From Thermoplasmata archaeon (GTDB lineage Archaea > Thermoplasmatota > Thermoplasmata > Methanomassiliicoccales > Methanomethylophilaceae): a DNA stretch of 64,000 nt. The stretch lies in assembly GCA_015063135.1 (NCBI GenBank), contig SUTA01000007.1, positions 1 through 64,000 on the forward strand, read 5' to 3'. Shown here in pieces: positions 30,953 through 39,520 of the stretch. The notes beneath the pieces were generated by a model that saw only the letters and a program-made list of their open reading frames with translations, did no database searches and had not been told where the DNA came from. Position 1 is the first letter of the stretch. Every line of letters starts with the position of its first letter. The position numbers and the translations under genes are program-made.

Positions 30953-32026
30953 TCAGGACACGACGTCCTTCAGGTATCCGCCCGCGGCCGCGTCCCTGAT
31001 GCCCATCGCGAGCCTGCCGCCGGTGCTCAGGCCGGGGTAGATGAGGTCGGCGTAGGGGGAGCCGGAGATGAACGGGTTGGTCCCCGCCACGATCCTGGTG
31101 GAGATCTCGAACACCTTGAACTGGAGCTTGTCGTTGACGACGGTCTCGAGGCAGAACGGGCCCCACATGCCGCCGAACAGCTCGTAGGACTTGTTGACGA
31201 CCTTCTCGGCCATGTCGAACGCCTTGGGCAGCAGGGACTCCCTGATGACCACGGGGGCGTTGCCGGTGACCACGAACGAGGGGTAGAGGCCGTGCCTCTT
31301 GGACTCCTCGATGGAGCCGAGCTTGTACATCTCGTCGATGTTGGACTCGTCCCTCCTGTCGATGCTAAGCATCTCCAGGGAGCCGCCCTGCTCGCAGAGG
31401 TAGCCGTCCTTCTTGTGCGGGTCGTAGAAGAAGTGCATGTAGTACCTGGTCCCCAGGCAGTACTCCTGCATGGTGTAGGGCTGCGAGGGGTCGATGGCCA
31501 TCTTGAAGTCGGGGTAGTCCCTGGCGATGAAGTAGCCGTTTCCGCCCTTGGCGCCGTTGTACTTGACCATCACGGGCTCGCTGATCTCCCTGGCGTCGGT
31601 GATGAGCCTGGGCATCGGCACGCCGGCGGAGGTGATCCACTGCCTCTGGCGGTCCCTGTCGGACTCCCAGTCCAGGACGGCGCGGTTGCCGTAGGAGGGC
31701 ACGGGGTAGTCCCCGAACCTGCGGGAGCCCATGTACTCCACGAAGGACCCGTGGGGGATGAGGATTACGTTCTCGTCCAGCAGCTCGCCCACGCGCTCCT
31801 CCATCTCGTCGAAGTCCGCGTACTTGATGATCTTGTCCGGCTTCGCCAGGGGGAATGCGTCGTAGTACTTCGTGCTGTGCGATATGGTGAGCCCGAGGGT
31901 CTTGAAACCCATCTTCCTGGCACCGTGGAATATCTGCAGAGAGGAATGGGAGCATAACGTGGCAATCGTGAGGTCTTTGAGGTCGTACCCTTCGATAATC
32001 TCGTCGATCTTGCCCTTGGGAACCAT
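30953..32026 (-). CDS. purP: FAICAR synthetase PurP
   Basis: A 357-residue ATP-grasp enzyme with the PurP landmarks: ATLCSHSSLQIFHGARKMGFKT at the N-terminus, IPHGSFVEY, VMVKYNGAKGGNGYFIA (ATP-grasp loop), and FEISTRIVAGTNPF with the Mg-binding Glu and Arg. It makes FAICAR from AICAR, formate and ATP, the archaeal replacement of the PurH formyltransferase step. A TATA box (32046-32054) is 24 nt before the ATG, so the message is leaderless. The purSLQ operon lies 12 kb away. Confidence 0.93.
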   Translation of the reverse strand: MVPKGKIDEIIEGYDLKDLTIATLCSHSSLQIFHGARKMGFKTLGLTISHSTKYYDAFPLAKPDKIIKYADFDEMEERVGELLDENVILIPHGSFVEYMGSRRFGDYPVPSYGNRAVLDWESDRDRQRQWITSAGVPMPRLITDAREISEPVMVKYNGAKGGNGYFIARDYPDFKMAIDPSQPYTMQEYCLGTRYYMHFFYDPHKKDGYLCEQGGSLEMLSIDRRDESNIDEMYKLGSIEESKRHGLYPSFVVTGNAPVVIRESLLPKAFDMAEKVVNKSYELFGGMWGPFCLETVVNDKLQFKVFEISTRIVAGTNPFISGSPYADLIYPGLSTGGRLAMGIRDAAAGGYLKDVVS

Positions 32027-32045
32027 ATCCGATTATTGCCTTCCA

Positions 32046-32054
32046 CGATATAAA
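32046..32054 (-). promoter_or_regulatory. TATA box of purP
   Basis: TTTATATCG on the minus strand, centred about 24-25 nt before ATG 32026, as expected for a leaderless archaeal transcript. Confidence 0.6.
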
Positions 32055-32209
32055 CATAGGGGTTGGTAACAGCCAGACTGTCGGCCGTCCGCCGGGCGCT
32101 TTTATACTTGTTTCCCGCCCCCGCCGCCGTGGTCCACGGAGCATAAACGAGGGTTTAAGGACGGGTACCGCAATGGGCCGGAACGCCCGAGAGGGCCAAG
32201 GTCGATACT

Positions 32210-33538
32210 ATGGAAATGGATGAACTAACACCCCACATACAGGAACTGAAAAGGGTGCTCGGAGACAAGATCGACGACGAACAGCTCATGGCTGAGCTGA
32301 ACAAGTACCTTAACGAATACCACACCGGGATAGAGTCCGCCAAGCGCGGCATCATCCGCAAGTACGGCGGAGGGGACGTCGTCTCCTCCTTCGTCACGGC
32401 CTCGTCCGTGGTCAAGAAGATCAAGGACCTGGACGGGTCGGAGCAGAACGTGGACCTCATCGCGAAGGTCGTCTTCGTGGACTCCAAGGAGATCACCGTG
32501 AAGGGCCTCAGCAAGAGGATCCTGTCCGGAATCCTCGGGGACGAGACCGGCACCGCGTCGTTCACCGTCTGGGAGCCGGGCGAGACCGTCCTGGAGAAGG
32601 GCACCACCTACAGCTTCAGGAACTGCTACTGCCGCCTCTGGAACGACAAGGTCCAGATCAACCTGGGCAACCGCGGGAAGGTCGAGAGCGCCGGCGGCAT
32701 CACAGTCAACGTGCCGGAGCGCACCATCGACGTGTCCTCGGTGGCCGAGTGCAAGATCGGCAGCATCAAGGAGGGCATGGGAAGCGTCACCGTGACCGGG
32801 AAGATCCTGTCCACCGAGGTCAGGAACGTAGTGGTCAAGGGAGAGCCGAGGACCGTCTACTCCGGCATCATCGCCGATGACACCGGCAAGATACAGTACT
32901 CCGCATGGAGCGACCACCAGCTGAAGGAGGGCGAGACCATCTGCGTCAAGAACGCCTACATCAGGGCGTGGAAGAGCATCCCCCAGCTGAACATCGGCGA
33001 CAGGAGCGAGGTCACCCGCGTGGATGCGGTCTTCGACGCGGTCGGCGACTCCAGCACGCAGAGGACCATCGCGGAGATCAACAGGATCGGCGGCGGCCTG
33101 GACATCAGGGTCCAGGGCATGATCGTCGACGTCAGGGCCGGGAGCGGCCTGATCAAGAGGTGCCCCCAGTGCAACAGGTCCATCATGAACGGCGCGTGCT
33201 CCACGCACGGGACCGTCGAGGGAATCAACGATATGAGGATGAAGATCGTGGTCGACGACGGCACCGGAGCCATCGGGGCCGTGATCAACCGCGCCGACAC
33301 CGAGAAGGTCACCGGTGTCAAGATGTCGGCCGCCGAGCAGCTGGCCTCTCTGCAGGGGGAGGGCGTGGTCGCCAGGGACCTGACCGCCAGGGTGCTGATG
33401 AAGAGGGTCGTCATGACCGGCAACGTCATGTCCGACAACTTCGGGCCGAACATGATCGTCCATTCCGTGGACATCGTCTCGGAGGACGTGGAGGCCGAGG
33501 CCGAGAAGCTCCTCGCAGAGGTGGAGGGATCCCTATGA
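32210..33538 (+). CDS. Replication protein A large subunit (RPA/RPA41-type)
   Basis: A 442-residue protein with tandem OB folds: VDLIAKVVFVDSKEITVKG..., GSVTVTGKILSTEVRNVVV... and DIRVQGMIVDVRAGSGLIKRCP, each followed by a D-x-TG-I/A turn (DETGTASFTVWEPG, DDTGKIQYSAWSD, DDGTGAIGAVIN). The third OB carries a zinc finger (CPQCNRSIMNGACSTHG, about 319-335). It binds single-stranded DNA in replication and repair. A TATA-like TTTATACTT lies near 32100. The end overlaps the RPA-associated gene by ATGA. Confidence 0.92.
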   Translation: MEMDELTPHIQELKRVLGDKIDDEQLMAELNKYLNEYHTGIESAKRGIIRKYGGGDVVSSFVTASSVVKKIKDLDGSEQNVDLIAKVVFVDSKEITVKGLSKRILSGILGDETGTASFTVWEPGETVLEKGTTYSFRNCYCRLWNDKVQINLGNRGKVESAGGITVNVPERTIDVSSVAECKIGSIKEGMGSVTVTGKILSTEVRNVVVKGEPRTVYSGIIADDTGKIQYSAWSDHQLKEGETICVKNAYIRAWKSIPQLNIGDRSEVTRVDAVFDAVGDSSTQRTIAEINRIGGGLDIRVQGMIVDVRAGSGLIKRCPQCNRSIMNGACSTHGTVEGINDMRMKIVVDDGTGAIGAVINRADTEKVTGVKMSAAEQLASLQGEGVVARDLTARVLMKRVVMTGNVMSDNFGPNMIVHSVDIVSEDVEAEAEKLLAEVEGSL

Positions 33539-34458
33539 ACGCCCCCGTCAAGCAGAGGGAGACGGCATGGAGGGTCTCCGCCGTGGAGCTGAACGCATCC
33601 ACCATAGAGATCAAGGCAGAGGAGGAGAAGGCACCGTCCTACGTGGTGTCCCGTCTCGGCGCCAAGATGAACAGGGTCCTCATCGCGGGGGTTCTGACCG
33701 AGAAGGAGAACGTCGGAGGCGCGGACGATCCCATGTGGAAGTCCAGGGTCGAGGACGGCCTCGGAGGCAACTTCTTCGTGAACGTCGGGCACTATCAGCC
33801 CGAGGCGTCCGCCGCCATGGCGGACCTGGAGGCCCCGTGCTTCGTCGCGGCGGTCGGCAGGGTCAGAGCGTACACGGCCGATGACGGCAGGGTGTTCGTC
33901 TCCGTCAGACCGGAGCACATCATCAAGATCGACGAGGCCGCCCGCAAGGAGTGGATGCTCGAGGTCGCCAAATCCACCTGGAGGAGGCTCAAGAACGTCA
34001 AGCTGGCCGCATCCTCGGAGGACGCGAAGGTCCAGGACCTCGTGGCCGAGGGCCTCACTGAGGCCGAGGCGGAGGGCGTGCTCTACGCCCTGGACAGCTA
34101 TGATTCCATGCCCGACTCTTCGGTATACCTCAAGGTCATCCAGGCCGCGTGCAGGGCGCTGCTTCCCGACAGGAACGTCGACTTCGGATTCGCCGAGGGA
34201 GTGGACGGACCCGATGAGATTGAGATGGAGTCCGGCCCCGGCAGCGCCGATAAGGGCAACCACGCCGAGATGGAGGACCTCGTCCTGAGGCTCATCGGCG
34301 AGCTCGACGAGGACGGCAAGGGCGCGCCCAGGGACGTCCTGGAGAGGCGCGCGGAGGACGAGGGCATCGGGAGCATCGAGCTCGAGGAGATCACGAACTC
34401 CCTGATGGACAACGGACTCATCTACGAGCCGAACCTCAGGTACCTGAAGCTCATCTGA
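33535..34458 (+). CDS. RPA-associated protein (RPA32-like, COG3390)
   Basis: The ATGA overlap at 33535-33538 fixes the start. An N-terminal OB fold (SRLGAKMNRVLIAGVLTEKENVG...NFFVNVGHYQPEA) is followed by a linker and a C-terminal winged-helix part (LIGELDEDGKGAPRDVLERRAEDEGIGSIELEEITNSLMDNGLIYEP), the RPA32/Stn1 plan. It forms a complex with the RPA large subunit encoded just upstream. A hairpin (34468-34486) ends the transcript. Confidence 0.87.
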   Translation: MNAPVKQRETAWRVSAVELNASTIEIKAEEEKAPSYVVSRLGAKMNRVLIAGVLTEKENVGGADDPMWKSRVEDGLGGNFFVNVGHYQPEASAAMADLEAPCFVAAVGRVRAYTADDGRVFVSVRPEHIIKIDEAARKEWMLEVAKSTWRRLKNVKLAASSEDAKVQDLVAEGLTEAEAEGVLYALDSYDSMPDSSVYLKVIQAACRALLPDRNVDFGFAEGVDGPDEIEMESGPGSADKGNHAEMEDLVLRLIGELDEDGKGAPRDVLERRAEDEGIGSIELEEITNSLMDNGLIYEPNLRYLKLI

Positions 34459-34467
34459 AACCAATTA

Positions 34468-34486
34468 CCCGGGGGAGGCCCCGGGG
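34468..34486. terminator. Bidirectional hairpin between RPA operon and amrB
   Basis: A C-run/G-run stem (ACCCGGGG / CCCCGGGT type) in the 33-bp gap between convergent genes, followed by a T-rich tail on the plus strand. Confidence 0.55.
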
Positions 34487-34491
34487 TTCTC

Positions 34492-35310
34492 TCAATCCTT
34501 CCTGAACACCGCCGAGGCATATCCGACGACGGCATCGGGGTCGAGGCCCAGCGCATCGTAGGAGTCGGTATGGCCCAGATAGTCGCAGGAGCACCCCTCG
34601 GCGAACATCATGGCCACGGCCGTCGGCCCGTATCCGCACATGGTGATCCTCCTGCCCATGACGGTCCTGTACATGCCCTCGACGTCCATCTCCCTTACGC
34701 GGTCCATGACGTCGCCGTCATCCCTCTCCGCCTTGCTCTTGGGGACGTAATGGGACATGTCGGTGGATGCAATCACGACGGCGTCCAGGCCCCTGCAGGC
34801 GTCCGACAGGACAGACGACAGGGCCTCGGCCATATCGGGGTCCTGGCGGCCCATTATGATAGGCAGGATGCGGGCATCGGGGTCGATGGTCTGAATGAAC
34901 GGGACCTGCACCTCCACGGAGTGCTCCGGGGAGTGGGCCCTGGGTATGTCCGGGACGATGCCCTTGAGCGCCTCTACGAGCTCTTTGTCCACCTCGCACA
35001 CGCCCAGGGGGGTGAGGAAATCATCCGAGCACATCGCCACGGAGTCGACGGTGCCGTAGTGGTCCGGCCCGATTACGACGTACACGTCGTGCCCTCCGTC
35101 CTCGGCCAGCGCCTTGTACGTCCTGGCGGCCGTCATCCCCGAGCAGACGTACCCGGCATGGGGCGCCATCGCGGCCCTGATTCCCTTGGCCCCGGAGCAG
35201 AATCCGGGGGATCCCGGGCCCAGTGGGTGGGTGAAGCACCAGTCGATGCATTCGATGAGTTCGTCCCTCCCGCGCGGATAGAAGCGGCCTGCGACGGCTG
35301 GTTGGCGCAT
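34492..35310 (-). CDS. amrB: MEMO1-family protein (AmmeMemoRadiSam system protein B)
   Basis: A 272-residue MEMO1-like protein: RQPAVAGRFYP at the start, APHAGYVCSGMTAARTYKAL, VVIGPDHYG, PEHSVEVQVPFIQ, IIMGRQ and VIASTDMSHYVP, in the family's order. The fold resembles class III extradiol dioxygenases. In many microbes it goes with an AMMECR1 protein and a radical SAM enzyme; these two partners are not next to it here. The reaction is not known to me. ATG 35310 gives the usual length. Confidence 0.88.
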   Translation of the reverse strand: MRQPAVAGRFYPRGRDELIECIDWCFTHPLGPGSPGFCSGAKGIRAAMAPHAGYVCSGMTAARTYKALAEDGGHDVYVVIGPDHYGTVDSVAMCSDDFLTPLGVCEVDKELVEALKGIVPDIPRAHSPEHSVEVQVPFIQTIDPDARILPIIMGRQDPDMAEALSSVLSDACRGLDAVVIASTDMSHYVPKSKAERDDGDVMDRVREMDVEGMYRTVMGRRITMCGYGPTAVAMMFAEGCSCDYLGHTDSYDALGLDPDAVVGYASAVFRKD

Positions 35311-35353
35311 GGGAGGGGAAAGGGTTTGGTGGAATGTCTAGTTTTTGCCGATA

Positions 35354-35983
35354 TCAGATCAGCTTGGCCTCGAAGTCCTCGATCTCCATGGAGAAGTCGG
35401 CGGGGTCCTTCAGGTCGCCGCGGGCGACGAGGACTTCCCTGGACAGGAGCCAGTAGACGCAGGCGAGCGCGCGCCTTCCCTTGTTGTTGGTGGGGATGAC
35501 GAGGTCGACGTTGCGGGTCTCGTTGTTGGCATCGCACATGGCGACGATCGGGATTCCCAGGTTCAGGGCCTCGTTGAGGGCCTGCTTGTCCGCGGAGGGG
35601 TCGGTGACGACCAGGACCTCGGGCTCGATGAACACGGGGTTCGCGGGGTTGGTGAGGGTACCGGGGACGAAACGGCCGGCGAACGCGGGGGCGCCGATAG
35701 CCTTGGAGAACTCCCTGGCGGGCTTCTGGCCGTACTGCCTGGCGGAGACGACGAGGACCCTCTTGGGGTCGTAGCGGGCGAGGAACGCGGCGGCGGCCCT
35801 GATCCTCTCGTCGGTCTTCTTGACGTCCAGGACGTACAGTCCGTCCTGCCTGACCTTGTAGATGAAGTCCTTCATGTCGGCGGATTTCTGCTGGGTTCCG
35901 ATGTGGACACCGGAGGTGAGGTAGATGTCCTCGGCGACGAGCAGGTCTGCGCCTATGGTCGTTTCAAATTCTTCTTCTGCCAT
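35354..35983 (-). CDS. rps2: 30S ribosomal protein S2
   Basis: A 209-residue archaeal S2: [40 protein letters not shown], then [23 protein letters not shown] and [56 protein letters not shown]. It lies 11 nt downstream of rpoK in the same direction, the usual archaeal rpoK-rps2 arrangement. Confidence 0.95.
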   Translation of the reverse strand: MAEEEFETTIGADLLVAEDIYLTSGVHIGTQQKSADMKDFIYKVRQDGLYVLDVKKTDERIRAAAAFLARYDPKRVLVVSARQYGQKPAREFSKAIGAPAFAGRFVPGTLTNPANPVFIEPEVLVVTDPSADKQALNEALNLGIPIVAMCDANNETRNVDLVIPTNNKGRRALACVYWLLSREVLVARGDLKDPADFSMEIEDFEAKLI

Positions 35984-35994
35984 TGTGATTCCTC

Positions 35995-36165
35995 TCAGTT
36001 CTTGACGACGGTGATCGGGACGAGGTCCTGTGCGAACTCCAGCTCGGCGATGTCGATCGGGTCGAGCATGTCCTCAGGATAATCTACCAGGACAGGGGCT
36101 CCGTAGGAGATCTGCAGTGCCCTGGATCCGATGATCCTAGCTTTCTCAAACCTAGTGTACTTCAT
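35995..36165 (-). CDS. rpoK: DNA-directed RNA polymerase subunit K (Rpb6/omega homologue)
   Basis: A 56-residue protein: [19 protein letters not shown] then [36 protein letters not shown]. This is the conserved RpoK core, which clamps the largest polymerase subunit during assembly. GGTGAC lies 4 nt before ATG 36165, and a TTTATTAATAAGG TATA region (36202-36214) gives a leader of about 18 nt. It is shorter than many RpoK proteins because the variable N-terminal tail is missing. It is operonic with rps2. Confidence 0.93.
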   Translation of the reverse strand: MKYTRFEKARIIGSRALQISYGAPVLVDYPEDMLDPIDIAELEFAQDLVPITVVKN

Positions 36166-36295
36166 ATGAGTCACCGTTCCAATGGGTTCCCGCTAACCTC
36201 ACCTTATTAATAAACATTTCCCGCCCTACCTTATTTTGTCTGTTAGTTAAAACCTCAACAAACGCGCGCGCGAGGGATAACGGTGTTAATCCGCC

Positions 36296-36829
36296 ATGTT
36301 TTTCTATCCGTGGGAGCATGGGCCCCGTATGTCCGAGAAGCTCAGGGAATGCGCAGCGGCCTTCTTCCGCGCCACAGGCAAGGACGTCACGACAGCGGAC
36401 GGCTTCGTCATGGGCATCTCCCTGGAGCTCAAGTGGATGCCGCCCTCCGATGCAAAACGCCTGCTGGCACTCATGGTCAAGGCCGGTGTCCTGGAGCAGC
36501 GCGACGGGTACGTGAGGCCTGCCTCGGACCTCAGCGGGATGGACGTCCCCATGGCGTACCGCCCCGCTCCGACGATCCTCGAGGAGCCCGTTCCGGCGCC
36601 CGCCCCTGCGAAGAAGGAGGCGCCCGCCGACATGTTCCATGTCCTGATGGATGCGGCCGTCTCCGCTGGGATGGAGCGCAAGGACTTCGTGCAGGGATCC
36701 AACAGGATATCGCGCGACCTGAACATCGACATAGCCGCGGCTGCCCTGATAGTCCTGAGGGACAACGGGATCGAGGCATCGTCCTACGTGGACGATGTGT
36801 ACAACTCGATCCTGATCGCTCCTTCCTGA
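36296..36829 (+). CDS. DUF2240 family protein
   Basis: The 177-residue protein matches the archaeal DUF2240 pattern: ECAAAFFRATGKDVTTADGFVMGISLELKWMPPSDAKRLLALMVKAGVLEQRDGYVRPASDL, a winged-helix-like N-terminal half, then a Pro/Ala-rich linker (APAPAKKEAPAD) and a helical C-terminal domain (MERKDFVQGSNRISRDLNIDIAAAALIVLRDNGI). The function is not established. ATG 36329 (MSEKLREC) is an alternative start. It converges on the MBF1 gene, whose frame overlaps its 3' end. Confidence 0.78.
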   Translation: MFFYPWEHGPRMSEKLRECAAAFFRATGKDVTTADGFVMGISLELKWMPPSDAKRLLALMVKAGVLEQRDGYVRPASDLSGMDVPMAYRPAPTILEEPVPAPAPAKKEAPADMFHVLMDAAVSAGMERKDFVQGSNRISRDLNIDIAAAALIVLRDNGIEASSYVDDVYNSILIAPS

Positions 36830-37307
36830 TGAAATTGCCCAGGGTCATCCTGTCGTTGCCGTTCCCGCCGCCGACCTTGCCGCCGCCCTGGACGACCTCG
36901 GTCAGCTTGATTCCGAGGGCCTTCTCGATCTTCTTGATGAGCTTCTCGTCGGGCACGAGGTTGTTGGACTCGATCTTGGCGATGGTGCCCTGCCTCTCCT
37001 GGATGGATTCGGCGAACTGCTTCTGGTCCATGCCCTTGGCGGTGCGGGCGTCCCTGATGGCGCCGCCGTAGTCGTCGATGAGCTCGACGGTGGAGGAGCC
37101 TGCGTAGATGTCCTTGGATTTCATCCTCTTCTCGCGCCTCTCCAGCCTCTCCTCGATGACCGTGTGGGTCACTGGGGCGCCGCCGGAGGACTGGGCGCGG
37201 TAGTCCTCGCCGAACCTGGCACAGTTGGGGCACACGTTCAGCCTAGATCCCTCGACGATGACCGTCCTGGTGGAGGGCACGTCCTTTCCGCACATCTCGC
37301 ACAACAT
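36531..37307 (-). CDS. Archaeal multiprotein bridging factor 1 (MBF1-type zinc ribbon-HTH), run-on C-terminus
   Basis: ATG 37307 has GGTGG upstream and a TATA box 28 nt away. The order is a zinc ribbon (MLCEMCGKDV...LNVCPNCARFG, residues 1-31), a charged linker (ERLERREKRMK), and a Cro-type HTH (IRDARTAKGMDQKQFAESIQERQGTIAKIESNNLVPDEKLIKKIEKALGI, about 81-130). The family bridges transcription factors and TBP or acts with the ribosome. The recognisable protein ends near MTLGNFIRKE (residue about 157). The last 100 codons are antisense to the DUF2240 gene; a -1 shift gives a stop at 36784-36786. Confidence 0.82.
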   Translation of the reverse strand: MLCEMCGKDVPSTRTVIVEGSRLNVCPNCARFGEDYRAQSSGGAPVTHTVIEERLERREKRMKSKDIYAGSSTVELIDDYGGAIRDARTAKGMDQKQFAESIQERQGTIAKIESNNLVPDEKLIKKIEKALGIKLTEVVQGGGKVGGGNGNDRMTLGNFIRKERSGSSCTHRPRRTMPRSRCPSGLSGQPRLCRCSGRAISCWIPARSPCAPSQRRRPHPSGHGTCRRAPPSSQGRAPERAPRGSSERGGTPWGRPSR

Positions 37308-37330
37308 GAATCCACCCAAGTTTGTGCACG

Positions 37331-37338
37331 TATAAATA
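37331..37338 (-). promoter_or_regulatory. TATA box of the MBF1 gene
   Basis: TATTTATA on the minus strand, about 28 nt before ATG 37307, in the 105-bp divergent region shared with the PAN gene. Confidence 0.6.
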
Positions 37339-37382
37339 CGCAACCACGCGCCAGCATGCGCGCCGAGGTTACGCGCGAACGA

Positions 37383-37391
37383 TTTATATAA
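37383..37391 (+). promoter_or_regulatory. TATA box of the PAN gene
   Basis: TTTATATAA centred 26 nt before ATG 37413 with a GCGCGAACG stretch in the BRE position. The spacing predicts a leaderless message. Confidence 0.7.
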
Positions 37392-37412
37392 AAGACCTAT
37401 CATCCCCACGTT

Positions 37413-38627
37413 ATGGCCGTCGACAGTACCATGGCCGAGGAAGTCTCGGAACTGAAAGCCAAGATCGTCAGCCTCGAGGAGAGGAACGTGAAGCTCATGG
37501 AGGACCTCCAGAACGCGGAGGTCGAGAAGAAGTACTCCGAGAGCGAGGTTTTCAGGCTGAAGAAGGACATCACCAGGATGAGGAACGAGCTGGAGAGGCT
37601 GAAGAGCCCGCCGCTCATAATCGCCTCAGTCCGCGATGTCCTTCCCAATAGCCGCGTCGTCGTCAAGAGCTCCACGGGACCCGATTTCCTGGTCTCCGTG
37701 TCCGAGTACGTGCCCATGGAGGACCTCATCCCCGGGGCCAGGGTCTCCCTCAACAAGCAGACCCTATCCATCATGGATGTCCTGCCCACTCCCGTGGACG
37801 TCGTGGTCTCCGGAGCGGAGATCGTCGACAAGCCCGACATCACGTACGACGACATCGGTGGCCTGAAGGACCAGATGCTCGAGCTCCGCGAGGCCGTAGA
37901 GGACCCGCTGCTCAGGCCCGAGCTCTACGCTAAGGTCGGAATCGAGCCCCCGAAGGGAGTGCTCCTGGTCGGTCCACCGGGCACCGGCAAGACCCTGATG
38001 GCCAAGGCAGTGGCCAACGCCACCCAGGCGACGTTCATCAGGATGGTCGGCTCCGAGCTCGTCCAGAAGTACATAGGAGAGGGAGCCAGGCTCGTCCGCG
38101 AGCTGTTCCAGATGGCCAAGGAGAAGGCCCCCAGCATCATATTCATCGACGAGCTGGACTCCGTCGGTGCCAAGAGGCTCGACGTGACCACATCCGGCGA
38201 CAGGGAGGTCCAGAGGACCCTGATGCAGCTCCTGAGCGAGCTGGATGGGTTCACCCCCACCAGCGACGTCAAGATCATCGGCGCCACCAACAGGCCCGAC
38301 ATCCTGGACGACGCGCTCCTCAGGCCCGGCAGGTTCGACAGGATCATCGAGGTCGGCCTCCCCGACAAGGACGGCAGGGCCCAGATCTTCAGCATCCACA
38401 TCGCCCATATGAGCATCGACGATAGCGTCACAGCGGAAAAGCTCGCCGCGATGACGGAGGGCGCATCCGGAGCCATCATCAAGAGTGTCTGCACCGAGGC
38501 CGGAATGTTGGCCATCCGCGACGGCCGTGACACGGTCACCATGGACGACTTCGTCAACGCCAATAAGAAGGTCGAGGAGGCGGGACGCAACAAGACGACC
38601 CCCGCTCCGGCCACGATGTTTGGATGA
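37413..38627 (+). CDS. Proteasome-activating nucleotidase PAN
   Basis: A 404-residue AAA ATPase: N-terminal coiled coil (residues about 8-62, ELKAKIVSLEERNVKLMEDLQ), an OB domain (VVVKSSTGPDFLVSVSEYVP), then Walker A GPPGTGKT (about 190), Walker B IIFIDELD, the GATNRPD sensor and the RPGRFDR arginine-finger loop. It forms a hexamer that unfolds proteins into the 20S proteasome. The C-terminus ends M-F-G instead of the usual hydrophobic-Tyr-X gate-opening motif, a Phe variant. Transcription is from a TATA box 26 nt upstream. The proteasome core genes are not in this window. Confidence 0.94.
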   Translation: MAVDSTMAEEVSELKAKIVSLEERNVKLMEDLQNAEVEKKYSESEVFRLKKDITRMRNELERLKSPPLIIASVRDVLPNSRVVVKSSTGPDFLVSVSEYVPMEDLIPGARVSLNKQTLSIMDVLPTPVDVVVSGAEIVDKPDITYDDIGGLKDQMLELREAVEDPLLRPELYAKVGIEPPKGVLLVGPPGTGKTLMAKAVANATQATFIRMVGSELVQKYIGEGARLVRELFQMAKEKAPSIIFIDELDSVGAKRLDVTTSGDREVQRTLMQLLSELDGFTPTSDVKIIGATNRPDILDDALLRPGRFDRIIEVGLPDKDGRAQIFSIHIAHMSIDDSVTAEKLAAMTEGASGAIIKSVCTEAGMLAIRDGRDTVTMDDFVNANKKVEEAGRNKTTPAPATMFG

Positions 38628-38648
38628 CCGGACGGTAAAACAATCAAA

Positions 38649-38667
38649 GGAGGGGCATGGCCCCTCC
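38649..38667. terminator. Hairpin GGAGGGGC-ATG-GCCCCTCC
   Basis: A perfect 8-bp stem in the gap between the convergent PAN and GPN-GTPase genes, with T-rich flanks (CTTCATTCTATAT) on the plus strand. Confidence 0.65.
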
Positions 38668-38693
38668 GCTTCATTCTATATGTGTCAGAGGGG

Positions 38694-39458
38694 TCATTCC
38701 CTCTCGTTGTCCTCTCCGCCGAAGAACGTGAGCTGCGATGCGGCGTAGATGTCCTCCAGGCCCATCCAGGCCTCTGCGGAGACGGCCCTGATGCCGCCGA
38801 ACACGCCCATGTTCTCCATGGCCTTGAACAGCTCTATGCCCACCACGGACTGGGGGTCGGAATCGGCGTCCAGGAGGTCGCCGTACAGGGCGTCGGACTG
38901 GGAGTACCAGTCGAGCATCCTCTGCTGGTCGTCCTCGGTCAGCGTGTCGCACTTGGAGAGCAGGTTGATCATGGGGATCTGGAGCCTGAACTGAACCAGC
39001 GCACCCAGGGTCATGGCGGAGATGAACCCGTTGGGGGTCCTGCAGAGGGACGGGTCAGAGAGGTATGCCAGCATGGAATCCTCCTTCCCGAACGCGTTGA
39101 CGGTCAGGTTCGAGGACTCCCTGAAGGCGAAGAGCTCAAGCTGCCCAGGGGTGTCCACCAGGACGTAGTCGGTGACGTACGTGGAGAGCACCTCGATCAT
39201 CTTCCTGATGTTGACCGCCATGAGGTCGGCGGCCACAATCTGGGCGCCGTTCGGGCCGAGGGAGTACTCCTCCATGACCTCGGCCAGGTTGATCCATTCC
39301 CTTATGTCGATGTCGGGCTCGTAGGGCAGGGTCTCCGCCCCGGGATCCATGTTCACGGCGATGCAATCTACGCCCGCATCGTCCAGCCACTGCTTGTACG
39401 CGCCCACGAGGGTGCTTTTGCCGCTTCCCGCGGTACCCACGAAGAAAATGTTCTTCAT
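38694..39458 (-). CDS. GPN-loop GTPase (XAB1/Npa3 family)
   Basis: ATG 39458 is chosen because GGGAGAGG lies just upstream; the frame opens at 39488. The G1 loop is GTAGSGKST (residues 8-16), the switch contains MDPGAETLPYEPDIDIREWI, the diagnostic GPN insertion is LGPNGA (near 72), and G3 is VDTPGQLELF. G4 reads LLSKCD. The family works in assembly of large complexes such as RNA polymerase in eukaryotes; the archaeal proteins are homodimers of unknown client. It converges on the PAN gene. Confidence 0.9.
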   Translation of the reverse strand: MKNIFFVGTAGSGKSTLVGAYKQWLDDAGVDCIAVNMDPGAETLPYEPDIDIREWINLAEVMEEYSLGPNGAQIVAADLMAVNIRKMIEVLSTYVTDYVLVDTPGQLELFAFRESSNLTVNAFGKEDSMLAYLSDPSLCRTPNGFISAMTLGALVQFRLQIPMINLLSKCDTLTEDDQQRMLDWYSQSDALYGDLLDADSDPQSVVGIELFKAMENMGVFGGIRAVSAEAWMGLEDIYAASQLTFFGGEDNERE

Positions 39459-39520
39459 ACGCCTCTCCCAGACCCTCTCTATGGACAATCTAATTAAAAT
39501 AGTAAGTCATTGGCGGGACC

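Noticed and set aside
32225-34464. Two long minus-strand frames opposite the RPA operon
   Set aside because: They are antisense to clear OB-fold genes; composition is His/Asp/Val-biased with no domains.
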